A stretch of 64,000 bases of DNA from Candidatus Kuenenia stuttgartensis (GTDB lineage Bacteria; Planctomycetota; Planctomycetia; Planctomycetales; Planctomycetaceae), in contig CAMDPK010000008.1 in assembly GCA_945904015.1 (NCBI GenBank), positions 1-64,000 of the forward strand, written 5' to 3'. The position numbers and the translations under genes were made by a program. Of this stretch, positions 1 through 9,934 are shown in pieces (within the stretch, counting starts at the first letter, position 1; every line of letters begins with the position of its first letter). Under the pieces are notes generated by a model. The model made no database searches. It was not told the origin of the DNA and worked only from the letters and a program-made list of their open reading frames with translations.

Positions 1-1
1 C

Positions 2-130
2 CCCGCATTGCTGGCCGGACTGTGCGTTGTGTTGACGATGCTGGAATATCTCGAACACCATGATCTCAGTGACCTCAAACAACTCGTTTGTGATGTCTCG
101 CTACCATTCCCCATCCTCAAGTGCGGATAG
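2..130 (+). CDS. 3' end of an unidentified gene (partial)
   Basis: An open frame enters from the left edge and runs for 42 codons to a TAG at 128-130. The peptide starts PALLAGLCVVLTMLEYLEHH and ends SLPFPILKCG. It has protein-like composition with a mix of hydrophobic and charged residues and no low-complexity character. No domain can be recognised from so short a tail. It could also be chance open frame, because its start lies outside the window. A hairpin pair follows about 85 bases downstream and could mark the end of this transcription unit. Confidence 0.35.
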   Translation, partial: PALLAGLCVVLTMLEYLEHHDLSDLKQLVCDVSLPFPILKCG

Positions 131-214
131 TTGTGTAGATACCAATGACACAAGGTCGATGGGGACGTTTCTCGAAACCGCGGCCGACGCAAAATGCGTC
201 GTGCGCCCATGTGG

Positions 215-257
215 CCGAGTCGCTCCGCGACTCGGCTGCCGGGTCACGGAGTGACCC
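215..257. repeat. Pair of perfect short hairpins, possible terminator or REP-like repeat
   Basis: Two perfect hairpins lie 5 bases apart. The first has 9-bp arms at 215-223 and 227-235 with loop TCC. The second has 7-bp arms at 241-247 and 251-257 with loop GGA, which reads TCC on the other strand. No T-run follows. The rest of 131-406 shows no convincing gene and presumably holds the promoter and 5' leader of the large gene starting at 407. Confidence 0.6.
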
Positions 258-406
258 AGCCACAAATTGCGCGTGGCAGAAATCTCCGAACGGGCACGAC
301 TTTTTGTTTCGCAAGCCTGAGCCATCGCCCTAAGCTGTACGCTCCCCGTCTCAGCGGAGCGGAGGCTCTCCGTCAGTCATCCAATCCTGATGTCAGGAGT
401 TGAAAC

Positions 407-3163
407 ATGCTCGCACGGACCCCGGCCGCCTGGTTTCGACGCTCACAAGCCTCTGCTCGCCATCGCTCGGCGGCCCGCCGCCGGTTCTTCCGGCCGCGGC
501 TGGAGTGCCTGGAGCGGCGGCTAGTGCCGACTGTCACTGCAACGTTTAATGGAGACACTGGTCAGCTCAGCATATCTCTTGAAGGCTCTGACAATATGTT
601 CGTCTTCGGATTCGATGGCGTTCGGATCAACGGAGAAGCCCCGGTTGCTCCCAGCGGCACCTCGTTTTTCCTCGACTCCGCAATGGTCCAGAGTATCGTT
701 GTAACTGGTGGAGTGGGAGACAACAGGATCGACCTCCGTACGGTCTTCCCTCGCAGCTTTCCCGGTTTGGGGCAAAGAATTTTCGCCAATGGAAGCAATG
801 GCAACGACACTATTCAGATAACCGACGATGTCTTACCGGAGTTCATCCTGGGCGGCGACGGCGATGACCTGCTGGAAATTGCCGCCGGGTCGGTCTCCGC
901 TTCTCAGATCAGCATGACCGCGACCAACACATCGCTCGACATCTCCTCGGACAATTCAGGCGAGGTTCAGCTCGCCGGCATAGAGCGGCTTGAAGTGTTT
1001 GTCTCCCCGGTATTCGGAAGACCGACCCTCGTCGATGCCACTGCTTTCACCGGCAAAGTCACGCTGATTGGAGCGCAGTTCGATGATACCCTGGCGGGGG
1101 GATCGGAGGCGGATGTCCTGATCGGCAACGAGGGCAACGATCTCCTGAATGGCTTTGGCGGCGACGATACGCTGGCAGGCGGCTTGGGCGACGACCAGCT
1201 CGGCGGCGATGAGGGCAACGACACGGCCGACTACTCCAATGCGAAAGGCCGCGTGGAGGTCAGCCTGGACACCAATCGGGCAGAGGGTGCCGACGGCAAT
1301 GACATGCTCGCCGACATTCAGAACCTCACGGGATCAGCGTTTGACGATTTCCTCGGCGGGGACGAGTTTGCCAATTTGTTGGTAGGCGGAAAGGGCGACG
1401 ACCGGCTCGTCGGCCGCGCCGGCAACGACACGCTGGACGGAGGAAGTGGCATAGACGAAGTTCTTGAAAACGTTCGCGATGGTGGTCCTAATCTCATCGC
1501 CACTTCGGCGGGATTGCTCCCGGGGAAGGCAAAGCTCACCGGAGTGGGCGACGACGATCTCGACCAAGTCGAGAATCTCATCTTGAATGGCGACTTCCGG
1601 GCTAACCTCTTGTACGCCCGCGAATTCAAGGGAAGCGTGAGTGTCTTTGGCGGCGTGAGTCTCTTTGGCGACTTCGGCAACGATACCCTCGTGGGAGGGT
1701 TCCGAGATGACACCCTCGACGGCGGCAACGGAAATGACCTTCTGATTGGCGGCGAGACATTCCTCGGATCAGACACACTTGTGGGCGGCCTGGGACAGGA
1801 TACTTTGTTTGGCAACTCCGGGAGCGACAGCGACGGGCGGTGCGATCTCAGCGTCATCGTGGCCGACGGCGATGTTGAAGTCTTCGTCGGCGAGACGATT
1901 ACCTATGGCGCACTCCTCGTCCGTAACGCGGACGGACCGGATATCGACGCGGCGGGAGCCAGGTTCACGGGAACCGTCTCCGGACCGATTGGCCTGACGA
2001 GCTTTAGCGAAACGAATTTCGGGCAGGAAGTCCTGGAACCGATCACTGGGGAGATCGTGGGCAGAGTGGTGCGACCCGGGCAGTTGATTCAACTGCCCCC
2101 GCGCTCCGGAGTGGCGACGGAGCCAGCGCCGGGGCTCGTTACCCTAGAGGGCAAAGTTTTTGCGGTCGGGCTCGTGCTGGAGAACGCAAACAACAACAAC
2201 ATCAGCATCGACACGACGATGGTTCTGCCGTTGCCGCGGCAAACGGGGCCGAAGCCGCCAGGGCTCTTGAGCATCACCCAATCGCCGCCGTTCACGACCG
2301 GCACGGGCGCGAGCGGCGGCAAGATCGTCGTCAGCAACAACGGCAACGTCGTCTTCGAGAGCGAGGCTTTCGACATCTTCAATGGCATCGGCTCCCTCGT
2401 GAGTGGGATCAACATCGCTTTCGGCGATCCGTTCTTGGTCAACGTCCAGCCCAACGGCGTCAGCGGCGGCGACGCTCCGGCCACCGATCCCTCGCTGAGC
2501 GCCGATGCACGATTCGTGGCGTTTGTCTCCAAGGCGTCCAATCTCGTGACGGGCGTGACGGACAGGCTGAACTTCGACGATGTCTTCGTCCGCGACATGC
2601 AAGCTGGCGTGACGCAGCTCGTCAGCCGCAGCACCACCGCTGGCCAGCCCGGCAACGGCGATTCCCGTAATCCTGAGGTGAGTGCTGACGGCCGGTTCGT
2701 GTACTTCGAGACGTTTGCTCGAAATCTCGTGGCCGGCATCACGGACACGAACAGCGTCGTCGATCTGTACCGGTTCACGATCGCCACGGGGGCCGTCGAG
2801 CTGGTGAGCATCAATGCGGCGGGAACGGGCACCGGCAACGGCGGCTCGTTCAACGCCCAGGACACGCAGACGACGCGTGTCAGCGCCGACGGTCGCTTTG
2901 TCGCCTTCTTCACGTTTGCCACGAACCTGATCGACGGCATCACGGACACGAATAACAGCACTGATGTCTACGTCCGCGACATGCAGAGTGCTGTGACCTC
3001 CCTGGCCAGCAAAACACCGGCCGGCAACGTCACCGGAAATCAGGCCTCGCAGGATCCCGTCATGAACGCGAATGGCACGCAAGTCGTCTTCGGGACCTTC
3101 GCGAGCAACCTCGCCTCTGTGCCGGACCCCAACGGCGTCGGACGCGACATCTTTGTTTTATGA
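407..3163 (+). CDS. Giant RTX/cadherin-like surface protein, N-terminal part (frameshifted)
   Basis: This is the first part of a very large secreted or surface protein. The N-terminus is Arg-rich and carries [12 protein letters not shown] at about residues 34-45, the short motif seen at the start of many planctomycete exported giant proteins. Gly/Asp-rich hemolysin-type calcium-binding repeats (GGDGDD, GNEGND, GGLGDD types) lie at about residues 145-160, 230-345 and 430-475. From about 690 there are TolB/PD40-like propeller repeats of the form [11 protein letters not shown]...DVFVRD. The frame ends with TGA at 3161-3163 directly after DIFV, in mid-repeat. The +1 frame continues the repeat as [17 protein letters not shown]. 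One extra T in the run at 3156-3159 explains the break. The intact gene would span 407-7214, about 2268 residues. No type I secretion genes are nearby. Confidence 0.85.
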   Translation: MLARTPAAWFRRSQASARHRSAARRRFFRPRLECLERRLVPTVTATFNGDTGQLSISLEGSDNMFVFGFDGVRINGEAPVAPSGTSFFLDSAMVQSIVVTGGVGDNRIDLRTVFPRSFPGLGQRIFANGSNGNDTIQITDDVLPEFILGGDGDDLLEIAAGSVSASQISMTATNTSLDISSDNSGEVQLAGIERLEVFVSPVFGRPTLVDATAFTGKVTLIGAQFDDTLAGGSEADVLIGNEGNDLLNGFGGDDTLAGGLGDDQLGGDEGNDTADYSNAKGRVEVSLDTNRAEGADGNDMLADIQNLTGSAFDDFLGGDEFANLLVGGKGDDRLVGRAGNDTLDGGSGIDEVLENVRDGGPNLIATSAGLLPGKAKLTGVGDDDLDQVENLILNGDFRANLLYAREFKGSVSVFGGVSLFGDFGNDTLVGGFRDDTLDGGNGNDLLIGGETFLGSDTLVGGLGQDTLFGNSGSDSDGRCDLSVIVADGDVEVFVGETITYGALLVRNADGPDIDAAGARFTGTVSGPIGLTSFSETNFGQEVLEPITGEIVGRVVRPGQLIQLPPRSGVATEPAPGLVTLEGKVFAVGLVLENANNNNISIDTTMVLPLPRQTGPKPPGLLSITQSPPFTTGTGASGGKIVVSNNGNVVFESEAFDIFNGIGSLVSGINIAFGDPFLVNVQPNGVSGGDAPATDPSLSADARFVAFVSKASNLVTGVTDRLNFDDVFVRDMQAGVTQLVSRSTTAGQPGNGDSRNPEVSADGRFVYFETFARNLVAGITDTNSVVDLYRFTIATGAVELVSINAAGTGTGNGGSFNAQDTQTTRVSADGRFVAFFTFATNLIDGITDTNNSTDVYVRDMQSAVTSLASKTPAGNVTGNQASQDPVMNANGTQVVFGTFASNLASVPDPNGVGRDIFVL

Positions 3164-6100
3164 CATTGCCGCGCAGACGACTTCGCCGGTGAGCCTCAAC
3201 GCGGCCGGCACAGCCCTCGGCAGCTTCGGTAGCTCGGCCGAGGGCGACCCGGTGATCAGCGCTGATGGCCGCTTCGTCGCCTTCGTCTCCAGTGCCGGCG
3301 ATCTCATCGCGGGTGGCTCCACTCTGGCTTCGGGGGCGCTCTACGTGCGTGATCTCACCAACGGCGTGACCGAGCGGTTGGACGTCAATGCCGCCGGCAC
3401 CGGCTTCGGTGGTGCCAATGATTTTCCGAGCATCAGCGCCGACGGCCGCTTCGTCGCCTTTCAAAGCAACGCCCAGAATCTGGTGTCCGGTTTCGTGGAT
3501 GGCAATGCGACCGCTAGCAGTCCCGATGTCTATGTCCGAGACCTGCTGAATGATGTCACGATCCTCTTGAGCCGGAACGCCGCGGGAAACGCCTCGGGCA
3601 ATGGCCCATCGACGGGACCGGTCAACAGCGGCGATGGCAGCATCGTCTACTTCGTCACCGAGGCGAGCAACCTGCCCAGCTCCGTGCCGGACGAGAACGG
3701 CTTCGCCGATGTCTATTCCAGCAGCGCTCACTTGGGTGTCGGGGTCGGCTCGGCGCTGACGTTCACGTCCCCGGCCGGCGGGCCGAACGCCTTCACCTTG
3801 CGGCGCAACGCCGACAAGTTGGAGCTCATCAAAGACAGCGACGGCAGCCTGCTCGCGAGCGAAGACTTGGCGGACATCTCGATGGCTCTGATCACCGGAG
3901 CGGCAAACACGAACGATCAACTCACCATCGACATCGGCTTCGGCGGCGGCTTCCGCCTCTCGCAAGGCATCCAGTTCATCGGCGGCGACGCGGGGACAGA
4001 CCGGCTCGTCATCAGGGGCGGCAACTTCACCTCCGCGACCTACGATGTCACCGCTGCCGACGCCGGCCAGATTCTCTTGGCGGACGCCACCAACCCCGTC
4101 GGGATCTTCTGGAGCGGCCTCGAGGGGGGCGGCTCCGACACCAGCACGGCCGCGAACCGCGTGTTCCGCAGTCAACTCCTGGACGGCGATGTGCAGGTCC
4201 GGCTCAGCGGCAGCGGCGGCGTCACTCTGCTCGACGCCGCCGGCACCGGCGCGTTCGCGCCGATCTCATTCGCCAATCCCTCGGGTAGCCTGACCGTCGA
4301 GGCCGGGAACGGCAACGACACGATCACGATCGCCGGATTCGCCGCGGGCTTCTCGGCCACGACTCGGCTGCTGGGTGGATTCGGCAACGACCGGCTCGAC
4401 GCTGCGGGAGCCGCCGCCAGCGTACACGTCACGCTGATCGACGGCTTCGGCGACGACACGCTCATCGGCCACGCGGGCAACACGACGTTCCACCTGACCC
4501 CCGGCAGCGCCGACACAATCAATGACTCCGCCGGCAGCGACACGCTCGACTTCTCGGACGCGTTCGCCCCGATCACGATCGACCTGGACCTGGTCGGCGT
4601 CGCTCAAGCGGTCGACATCGGCGCGAACACGGTCACGCTCAACGGCGTGATCGAGAATTTCGTCGGCAGCTCTCTGAGCGACACCGTGTCGCTGAATCCG
4701 CTGGCCGTCGCCCGTTCATTCCACGGCGGTGCGGACGCGAATCCGGAATTTGCCAGCTTCGACCGGCTGCTCATCGGCACACGCAGCGCATTGGCCACGA
4801 ACAGCGGCACGGTCATCAACGTCCCCGGCTTCGCCGCGATCGCATTCACGTCCGCTGAGCAAGTCTCGCAAGACGAACCGCCCGTCGCGGTCGATGACGA
4901 AGCGCTGGCGCAGTTCAACACCCTGGTCACGATCAACGCGCGAATCAACGACACTGACGCCGAGTCGGACGTCATCATCATTGCTCAGGTCACGCAGCCC
5001 GATCACGGCGACGTCACGATCACGGCCAACGGCCAGTTGCTCTACACGCCCGACACCGGGTTCTTCGGCGCGGACGAGTTCACCTACACGAACCGCGACG
5101 CGTTGGGAGCTGGCTCGACGGCGGAGGTTTTGGTGGAGGTCAACGCCTCCGTCTCGGCGGTCGCCGACACGGCCACAATCCTCGAGGACACGCCGACATT
5201 CCTCGACCTGCTCGACAACGACACGAATCCCGACGACGACTCGCTGGAGATCACGTCGTTCACACAGCCGTCTCGCGGGCAAGTCACCGACACTGGATTC
5301 GGCCTGTTGCAATACGCGCCGCGGATCGACTTCTTCGGAGCCGACTCGTTCACGTACACCGTCAGCGACGGCCGAGGCAGCACTTCGACCGCAACGGTGT
5401 CACTGACGGTTTTGCCACAGCTTGACACGGACAGCGACGGCGACGGAATCAGCGATCTCCAAGAGGCGGAGGCTCCCGACGCCGACGGAAACAACGACGA
5501 CACACCCGATGCCGAACAACCGCACGTCACGTCGTTCCTCAGCGAACCGGGTGCGCTGCTGACGCTCGTCGCGCCGGCAGGTTTAACGCTGATCGATGTC
5601 GCCTTGATCGACAATCCCGATCCCAACGGCATCCCCGACGGCGTCTCGCTGCCGCTCGGCTTGTTCGAGTTCCATCTGTCCGGCCTCACTTCCGGTGCGG
5701 CCACGACCGTCACGCTACTGTTGCCGGACGACGTCGAGACCAACACTTACCTGAAATTCGGCCCGACCGCCGACAACCCGGTGCCGCACTTCTACGAGTT
5801 CCTGTTCGACGGCACGACGGGAGCAGAACTGCTCGACGACAACCACAACGGCACGACCGACCGCATCGTTCTGCATTTGGTGGACGGCGGCCGAGGCGAC
5901 AGCGACCTCGCGGCCAACGGCGTGATCGCCGATCCCGGCGCTCCGGGTGAAATCACTTTCAACCCCATCACGCTCACGCTGGCCGCCGCGAACGCGAACA
6001 CGCGGTTGCAGGTCAACGCCGGGACGAATCACGTTGAACTCGTGAACGCCGCCACCAGCGCCGTGCTGCTCGATCTGACCACCGCCGCGGTCACGCAACT

Positions 6101-7214
6101 GACGATTAACGGCGGACGCGAAGACAACCGCCTGACAGTCGATTTCACGAACGGTAATCCGCTGCCGAGCGACGGGCTGTTCTTCAACGGCGGGCGACAA
6201 CGGCGGCGTGATGACCTAGTGCTGACGGGCGGTGCGTTCGAGGCCGTGACGCACACGTTCTCGAACCGGCGCGACGGGACCGTGACGTTCGACGGCTCGA
6301 CGATCGCGTACACGGGACTGGAACCGATCACGGACAACCTCGCGGCCGTGGATCGCGTCTTCGAGTTCGCGGCGACGAATGATTCGATCACGCTGGCCGA
6401 TGCCGCGCGGGCGGTGAATGGGCGACTGAAGCTGAGCAGTGTTCGGTCGAGCGAAGCGGTCGAGTTCGTGGCCCCGACCGGTTCGCTGACAATCCGCAGC
6501 GGAGCCGGCAATGACAGTGTCACGATTCGCAGTCTCGATGCGCTGTTCGTGACGTCGAATGCGACGCTGGTCATCGAAGGTGGCAACGGCAACGACTCGG
6601 TGAATACTTCGCCGGTTTCCAAAGCAGTGACACTGCGCGGCGGCGCGGGACGCGACGTGCTCCGCGGCGGTTCGGCGGACGATGTGCTGGAAGGGGGAGC
6701 GGACCGGGACTTGCTGTTCGGCAATCGCGGCAACGACACGCTCTCCGGCGATGCGGGGCGCGATGACCTGCGCGGCGGCGACGGCGACGATTCGCTTTCG
6801 GGCGGCGACGGCGACGATTCGATCCGCGGCGATGCGGGTGCCGATCGGCTCTTTGGCGATAACGACAACGACACGCTGCGCGGCGATGGTGGCGACGATA
6901 TTCTGCTGGGCGGCGCGGATCAGGACATGCTGTTCGGCGGCTCTGACAACGACGTTTTGGCCGGAGAAGCGGGACGCGATTCGTTGCGAGGTGACTCCGG
7001 CTGCGACACGCTCTTCGGCGGTGCGGACAACGACACACTGCGCGGCGGCAGCGGCAACGACGCGCTACTCGGTGAAGACGGCGTCGACAAACTCGTTGGC
7101 GACGGCGGCACACGCGATACCTTGGCAGTCGGCGACGGCCGTGACATGCTCTTCGGATCGAAAACCGAAATCGACGAGACGTTCATGCTCAATCTCGCCG
7201 ACTTGTTGATTTGA
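3159..7214 (+). CDS. Giant RTX/cadherin-like surface protein, C-terminal part (frameshifted)
   Basis: This is the continuation, in another frame, of the gene that begins at 407. An in-frame ATG further upstream at 3072 overlaps the first part but encodes no repeat-like sequence, so I place the functional join at about 3159. It completes the TolB-like repeats (to about 3720). A region with scattered RTX-like motifs follows, then two cadherin-like/Big_9 repeats (about 4870-5420, ending GADEFTYT and GADSFTYTV). Next is a [12 protein letters not shown] calcium-loop linker with a domain resembling choice-of-anchor U (about 5430-5940, [13 protein letters not shown]). Dense RTX nonapeptide repeats (GGxGxD) occupy about 6560-7110. 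The role is probably Ca-dependent cell-surface adhesion or structure. A short stretch at about 6191-6212 reads RQRRR inside a Gly/Asp repeat and looks like two compensating indels. Confidence 0.85.
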   Translation, partial: YDIAAQTTSPVSLNAAGTALGSFGSSAEGDPVISADGRFVAFVSSAGDLIAGGSTLASGALYVRDLTNGVTERLDVNAAGTGFGGANDFPSISADGRFVAFQSNAQNLVSGFVDGNATASSPDVYVRDLLNDVTILLSRNAAGNASGNGPSTGPVNSGDGSIVYFVTEASNLPSSVPDENGFADVYSSSAHLGVGVGSALTFTSPAGGPNAFTLRRNADKLELIKDSDGSLLASEDLADISMALITGAANTNDQLTIDIGFGGGFRLSQGIQFIGGDAGTDRLVIRGGNFTSATYDVTAADAGQILLADATNPVGIFWSGLEGGGSDTSTAANRVFRSQLLDGDVQVRLSGSGGVTLLDAAGTGAFAPISFANPSGSLTVEAGNGNDTITIAGFAAGFSATTRLLGGFGNDRLDAAGAAASVHVTLIDGFGDDTLIGHAGNTTFHLTPGSADTINDSAGSDTLDFSDAFAPITIDLDLVGVAQAVDIGANTVTLNGVIENFVGSSLSDTVSLNPLAVARSFHGGADANPEFASFDRLLIGTRSALATNSGTVINVPGFAAIAFTSAEQVSQDEPPVAVDDEALAQFNTLVTINARINDTDAESDVIIIAQVTQPDHGDVTITANGQLLYTPDTGFFGADEFTYTNRDALGAGSTAEVLVEVNASVSAVADTATILEDTPTFLDLLDNDTNPDDDSLEITSFTQPSRGQVTDTGFGLLQYAPRIDFFGADSFTYTVSDGRGSTSTATVSLTVLPQLDTDSDGDGISDLQEAEAPDADGNNDDTPDAEQPHVTSFLSEPGALLTLVAPAGLTLIDVALIDNPDPNGIPDGVSLPLGLFEFHLSGLTSGAATTVTLLLPDDVETNTYLKFGPTADNPVPHFYEFLFDGTTGAELLDDNHNGTTDRIVLHLVDGGRGDSDLAANGVIADPGAPGEITFNPITLTLAAANANTRLQVNAGTNHVELVNAATSAVLLDLTTAAVTQLTINGGREDNRLTVDFTNGNPLPSDGLFFNGGRQRRRDDLVLTGGAFEAVTHTFSNRRDGTVTFDGSTIAYTGLEPITDNLAAVDRVFEFAATNDSITLADAARAVNGRLKLSSVRSSEAVEFVAPTGSLTIRSGAGNDSVTIRSLDALFVTSNATLVIEGGNGNDSVNTSPVSKAVTLRGGAGRDVLRGGSADDVLEGGADRDLLFGNRGNDTLSGDAGRDDLRGGDGDDSLSGGDGDDSIRGDAGADRLFGDNDNDTLRGDGGDDILLGGADQDMLFGGSDNDVLAGEAGRDSLRGDSGCDTLFGGADNDTLRGGSGNDALLGEDGVDKLVGDGGTRDTLAVGDGRDMLFGSKTEIDETFMLNLADLLI

Positions 7215-7244
7215 CGCGGCCGCTTTCGAAGGGGGGGGCTTTCG

Positions 7245-7335
7245 AAGGGGGTCGGGAGTCTTTTCAGACCGCCTCAATTGATGTTCGCTGCGCCTCTCGC
7301 CATCGTGGCGGTCTGAAAAAGACTCCCGACCCCTT
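7245..7335. repeat. 29-base inverted repeat after the surface-protein gene, terminator-like
   Basis: The arms at 7245-7273 and 7307-7335 are reverse complements except for two one-base differences in homopolymer runs (a G run and a T run). The element starts 30 bases after the stop of the surface-protein gene and could terminate its transcription. A duplication of TTTCGAAGGGGG lies just before it (about 7223-7250). Confidence 0.7.
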
Positions 7336-7343
7336 TGGTTCTT

Positions 7344-7386
7344 TCTCCGAGTCGGGCATTCTGCGAGAAAATGCTCGACTCGGAGA
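7344..7386. repeat. 17-base inverted repeat upstream of the helicase gene
   Basis: The arms at 7344-7360 and 7370-7386 pair with one mismatch around a 9-base loop. It lies directly next to the preceding inverted repeat and 75 bases before the helicase start. It may be part of the same repeat cluster or a second terminator. Confidence 0.6.
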
Positions 7387-7460
7387 GTCAGGCTACGGTG
7401 AAAAGCCACTTCTCGGACAGCCACTTAGACCGATCTCTGACCTCGACTGATTGCCGCCCC

Positions 7461-9887
7461 ATGCCGACCCTCTCGCGTGATGAACTCGCCGAAAAGTATC
7501 TCGCTCAATTGCCGTACGTGCCGTACCCGGTGCAGGAAGAGGCGTTGCTGTCGTGGTTCACGGCTGAGCGAGGCGTGCTGGTGTGTGCTCCGACGGGGAC
7601 CGGCAAGACGTTGATTGCCGAGGCCGCGCTGTTCGAGGCTCTGCACTCCAACACGATTGCGTACTACACGACGCCGTTGATCGCGTTGACCGAACAGAAA
7701 TTTCGCGAGATGCAGGCGGCGGCGATTCGTTGGGGATTTAAGGCGGATGACGTCGGACTCGTCACCGGCAATCGCAAGGTGAACCCGGAAGCGCGAGTGC
7801 TGGTGGTTGTCGCGGAGATTCTGCTCAATCGTTTGCTGCATGCGGAGGCGTTTGACTTCACTAATGTCTCAGCCGTCGTGATGGATGAGTTTCACAGCTT
7901 TGCCGATCCGGAGCGCGGGGTTGTGTGGGAACTGTCGCTCGGCATGCTGCCGAAGCATGTGCGGCTCTTGCTGCTGAGCGCGACGGTGGGCAACGCGGTG
8001 GACTTCACGATGTGGATGCAGCGGGCGCATGGCAGGTTGCTCGATCTTGTGCAGGGGACGGAACGCCGTGTGCCGCTCAGCTATCAATGGGTGCCGGACC
8101 TGTTGCTCAGCGAGCATCTGGAATGGATGGCGAATGGCGACGACGCATCGCGGCGTACTCCGGCGCTCGTGTTCTGCTTCAATCGCGACGAGTGTTGGGA
8201 GGTGGCCGAACAACTCAAAGGGAAGTCGTTGCTGGCAGATGGGCAACAGAAAAAGCTGGCGGTGGAAATCGAAAAACTCGATCTCACGAAAGGGGCCGGG
8301 CCGAAGCTGAAGCAAATTCTGTTTCGCGGCGTGGGGGTGCATCACGCGGGGTTGTTGCCGAAGCACAAGCGGATTGTTGAAGACCTCTTTCAACAGAAGT
8401 TGCTCTCGGTCTGCGTCTGCACGGAGACACTCTCGGCCGGCATCAATCTGCCGGCGCGGTCGGTCGTGATCACGTCGCTCATCAAAGGTCCGCCGGGGAA
8501 GAAGAAGGTGATTGAGCCGAGTGCCGCTCACCAGATGTTCGGCCGCGCCGGCCGCCCGCAGTTCGACAAGGAAGGTTTCGTTTACGCGCTGGCTCACGAA
8601 GACGACGTCAAAATCCTGCGTTGGAAAGAGAAGTACGATCAGATCCCGGAAGACACGAAGGATCCGATGCTGATCCGGGCCAAGAAGGCGATGAAGAAGA
8701 AACAACCGAAGCACCGCGAGACCGAGCAGTATTGGTCGAAGGAGCAATTTGAAAAGCTGCGAACGGCTCCCCCCGGCAAGTTGTCGAGCCAAGGCCCGCT
8801 GCCGTGGCGGCTGCTGGCGTACTTGTTGGAGATCACGCCCGATGTGACTCGGCTGCGCGACTTCGTGGCCAAGCGATTGCTCGAAGGGAAGCATGTTTCG
8901 GAGGCTCAGAAAGAACTCGACCGCCGGTTGATTTCGTTGTGGGCGGGTGGGTACGTGACTCTGGAGCCGCCGCCGCCAACAGTAGCAGGCACACTCCGTG
9001 TGCCGTCGGATTTGAATGCGACTTCCCCGATCGAGCCGCTGTTGGCAGAAGCCGACCGTGCGGCAGACGGCACACGGAGTGTGCCTGCTACGATTTCTTC
9101 GGCCGCGAAGTTTCTGCTGGGACAGGCACTGAACGATCGGCAAGAGGCGACCGGGCAATCGACAGCGCCGGAGGTTGTCTATCGGCCCGATCGCGCGGTG
9201 CCGACGGAGAAGCTCGCCGAACTGATGACCTTTCGCAGCGTCAATCCGATCTACGGAATGTTTCTGGTCGAGCACCTCGGTAAGGCCAATCGCGAGGAGC
9301 GGATTCAAGCGCTCGAGAGCGTGCTCGAAATCGCGCGTTCGGCGGCGAAGTACGTCCGCGTGCCGCGAGTCGACGTCATGCCGTTTGGCCCGTTGGCGAC
9401 GGAGTTCTTGCATCCGACGCTGTTGCGGCGGGGACTCGCGACGGCAGCGGAACTCGGCGCGATGACCGAGGAAGAGGAGGAAGAATTCTGGGACGACAAA
9501 GACCGTCCGCGCGTCCTGACGCTCGCCGAGAAACTGCGGCTGCTGTTTCAGGCCGAGTTCCCCGATGTCACCGACGTTCCGATTCAAGCCTGCTGGGCAG
9601 TCGGAGCATTGCTGCAATTCGGCAGCGACTTCGGCAAGCTGGTCTCGGCTCGACAGGCGGCCAAGCAAGAGGGAATCCTGTTTCGGCATCTGCTGCGGTT
9701 CGTGCTGTTGCTGGAGGAATTCATCCCGCACTGTCCGCCGGGACTCGACCCTGACGCTTGGCGCGATGAGCTGCGCGAGCTTGCGAATCAAGTCACCGCG
9801 AGCTGCCGCGAGGTCGATTCGCAAAGCACCGATCAAATGCTGGAAGAGGCTCACGCGGCGGCCGCGGTCGTTGCAAGCCTGTCGTAG
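7461..9887 (+). CDS. Ski2-like DEAD/DEAH-box helicase
   Basis: An 808-residue superfamily 2 helicase, presumably cytoplasmic and acting on RNA or DNA. Visible motifs are Walker A APTGTGKT at residues 43-50, the DEFH box at 142-145, LLLSATVG (motif III), then VHHAGLLPKHKR, TETLSAGINLPAR and motif VI HQMFGRAGRP, all typical of Ski2-like enzymes. I chose the ATG at 7461, before MPTLSRDELAEKYL. The frame is open back to 7335, but that stretch lies in the repeat region. About 37 residues at 508-544 are encoded by a palindromic repeat inserted in-frame between the helicase core and the C-terminal region. The TAG stop lies inside the left arm of another repeat. Substrate and pathway cannot be read from the sequence. 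Confidence 0.92.
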   Translation: MPTLSRDELAEKYLAQLPYVPYPVQEEALLSWFTAERGVLVCAPTGTGKTLIAEAALFEALHSNTIAYYTTPLIALTEQKFREMQAAAIRWGFKADDVGLVTGNRKVNPEARVLVVVAEILLNRLLHAEAFDFTNVSAVVMDEFHSFADPERGVVWELSLGMLPKHVRLLLLSATVGNAVDFTMWMQRAHGRLLDLVQGTERRVPLSYQWVPDLLLSEHLEWMANGDDASRRTPALVFCFNRDECWEVAEQLKGKSLLADGQQKKLAVEIEKLDLTKGAGPKLKQILFRGVGVHHAGLLPKHKRIVEDLFQQKLLSVCVCTETLSAGINLPARSVVITSLIKGPPGKKKVIEPSAAHQMFGRAGRPQFDKEGFVYALAHEDDVKILRWKEKYDQIPEDTKDPMLIRAKKAMKKKQPKHRETEQYWSKEQFEKLRTAPPGKLSSQGPLPWRLLAYLLEITPDVTRLRDFVAKRLLEGKHVSEAQKELDRRLISLWAGGYVTLEPPPPTVAGTLRVPSDLNATSPIEPLLAEADRAADGTRSVPATISSAAKFLLGQALNDRQEATGQSTAPEVVYRPDRAVPTEKLAELMTFRSVNPIYGMFLVEHLGKANREERIQALESVLEIARSAAKYVRVPRVDVMPFGPLATEFLHPTLLRRGLATAAELGAMTEEEEEEFWDDKDRPRVLTLAEKLRLLFQAEFPDVTDVPIQACWAVGALLQFGSDFGKLVSARQAAKQEGILFRHLLRFVLLLEEFIPHCPPGLDPDAWRDELRELANQVTASCREVDSQSTDQMLEEAHAAAAVVASLS
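8982..9091. repeat. GTAG...CTAC palindromic element inside the helicase gene
   Basis: Perfect 26-bp inverted repeat with arms at 8982-9007 and 9066-9091 and a 58-base centre. Each arm is itself a hairpin (GGCACAC, loop TCC, GTGTGCC). It is translated in-frame as AGTLRVPS...ADGTRSVPAT. In this phase the terminal GTAG is read GTA G.., so no stop arises. Confidence 0.85.
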
Positions 9888-9934
9888 ACCGGACGCCTAC
9901 GTTCGGTCGGCTCGGACGTAGGCGTCCGAGCTAC
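9884..9934. repeat. GTAG...CTAC palindromic element between convergent genes
   Basis: The arms at 9884-9902 and 9916-9934 match at 17 of 19 positions. The left arm contains the TAG stop of the helicase (9885-9887). The right arm contains the TAG stop of the DUF2079 gene on the other strand (9931-9933). It probably also acts as a bidirectional terminator. Confidence 0.75.

Noticed and set aside
6560-7110. Regularly spaced repeats looking like a CRISPR array
   Set aside because: They are nonapeptide-coding RTX repeats in an open frame, with no constant repeat/variable spacer pattern and no cas genes.
7335-7460. Upstream extension of the helicase frame
   Set aside because: It runs through the inverted-repeat region and shows no family similarity. 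The ATG at 7461 starts the conserved N-terminus.
7869-9854. Long open frame antisense to the helicase (over 600 codons)
   Set aside because: It is the shadow of a G/C-biased third codon position in the helicase and lacks any motif.
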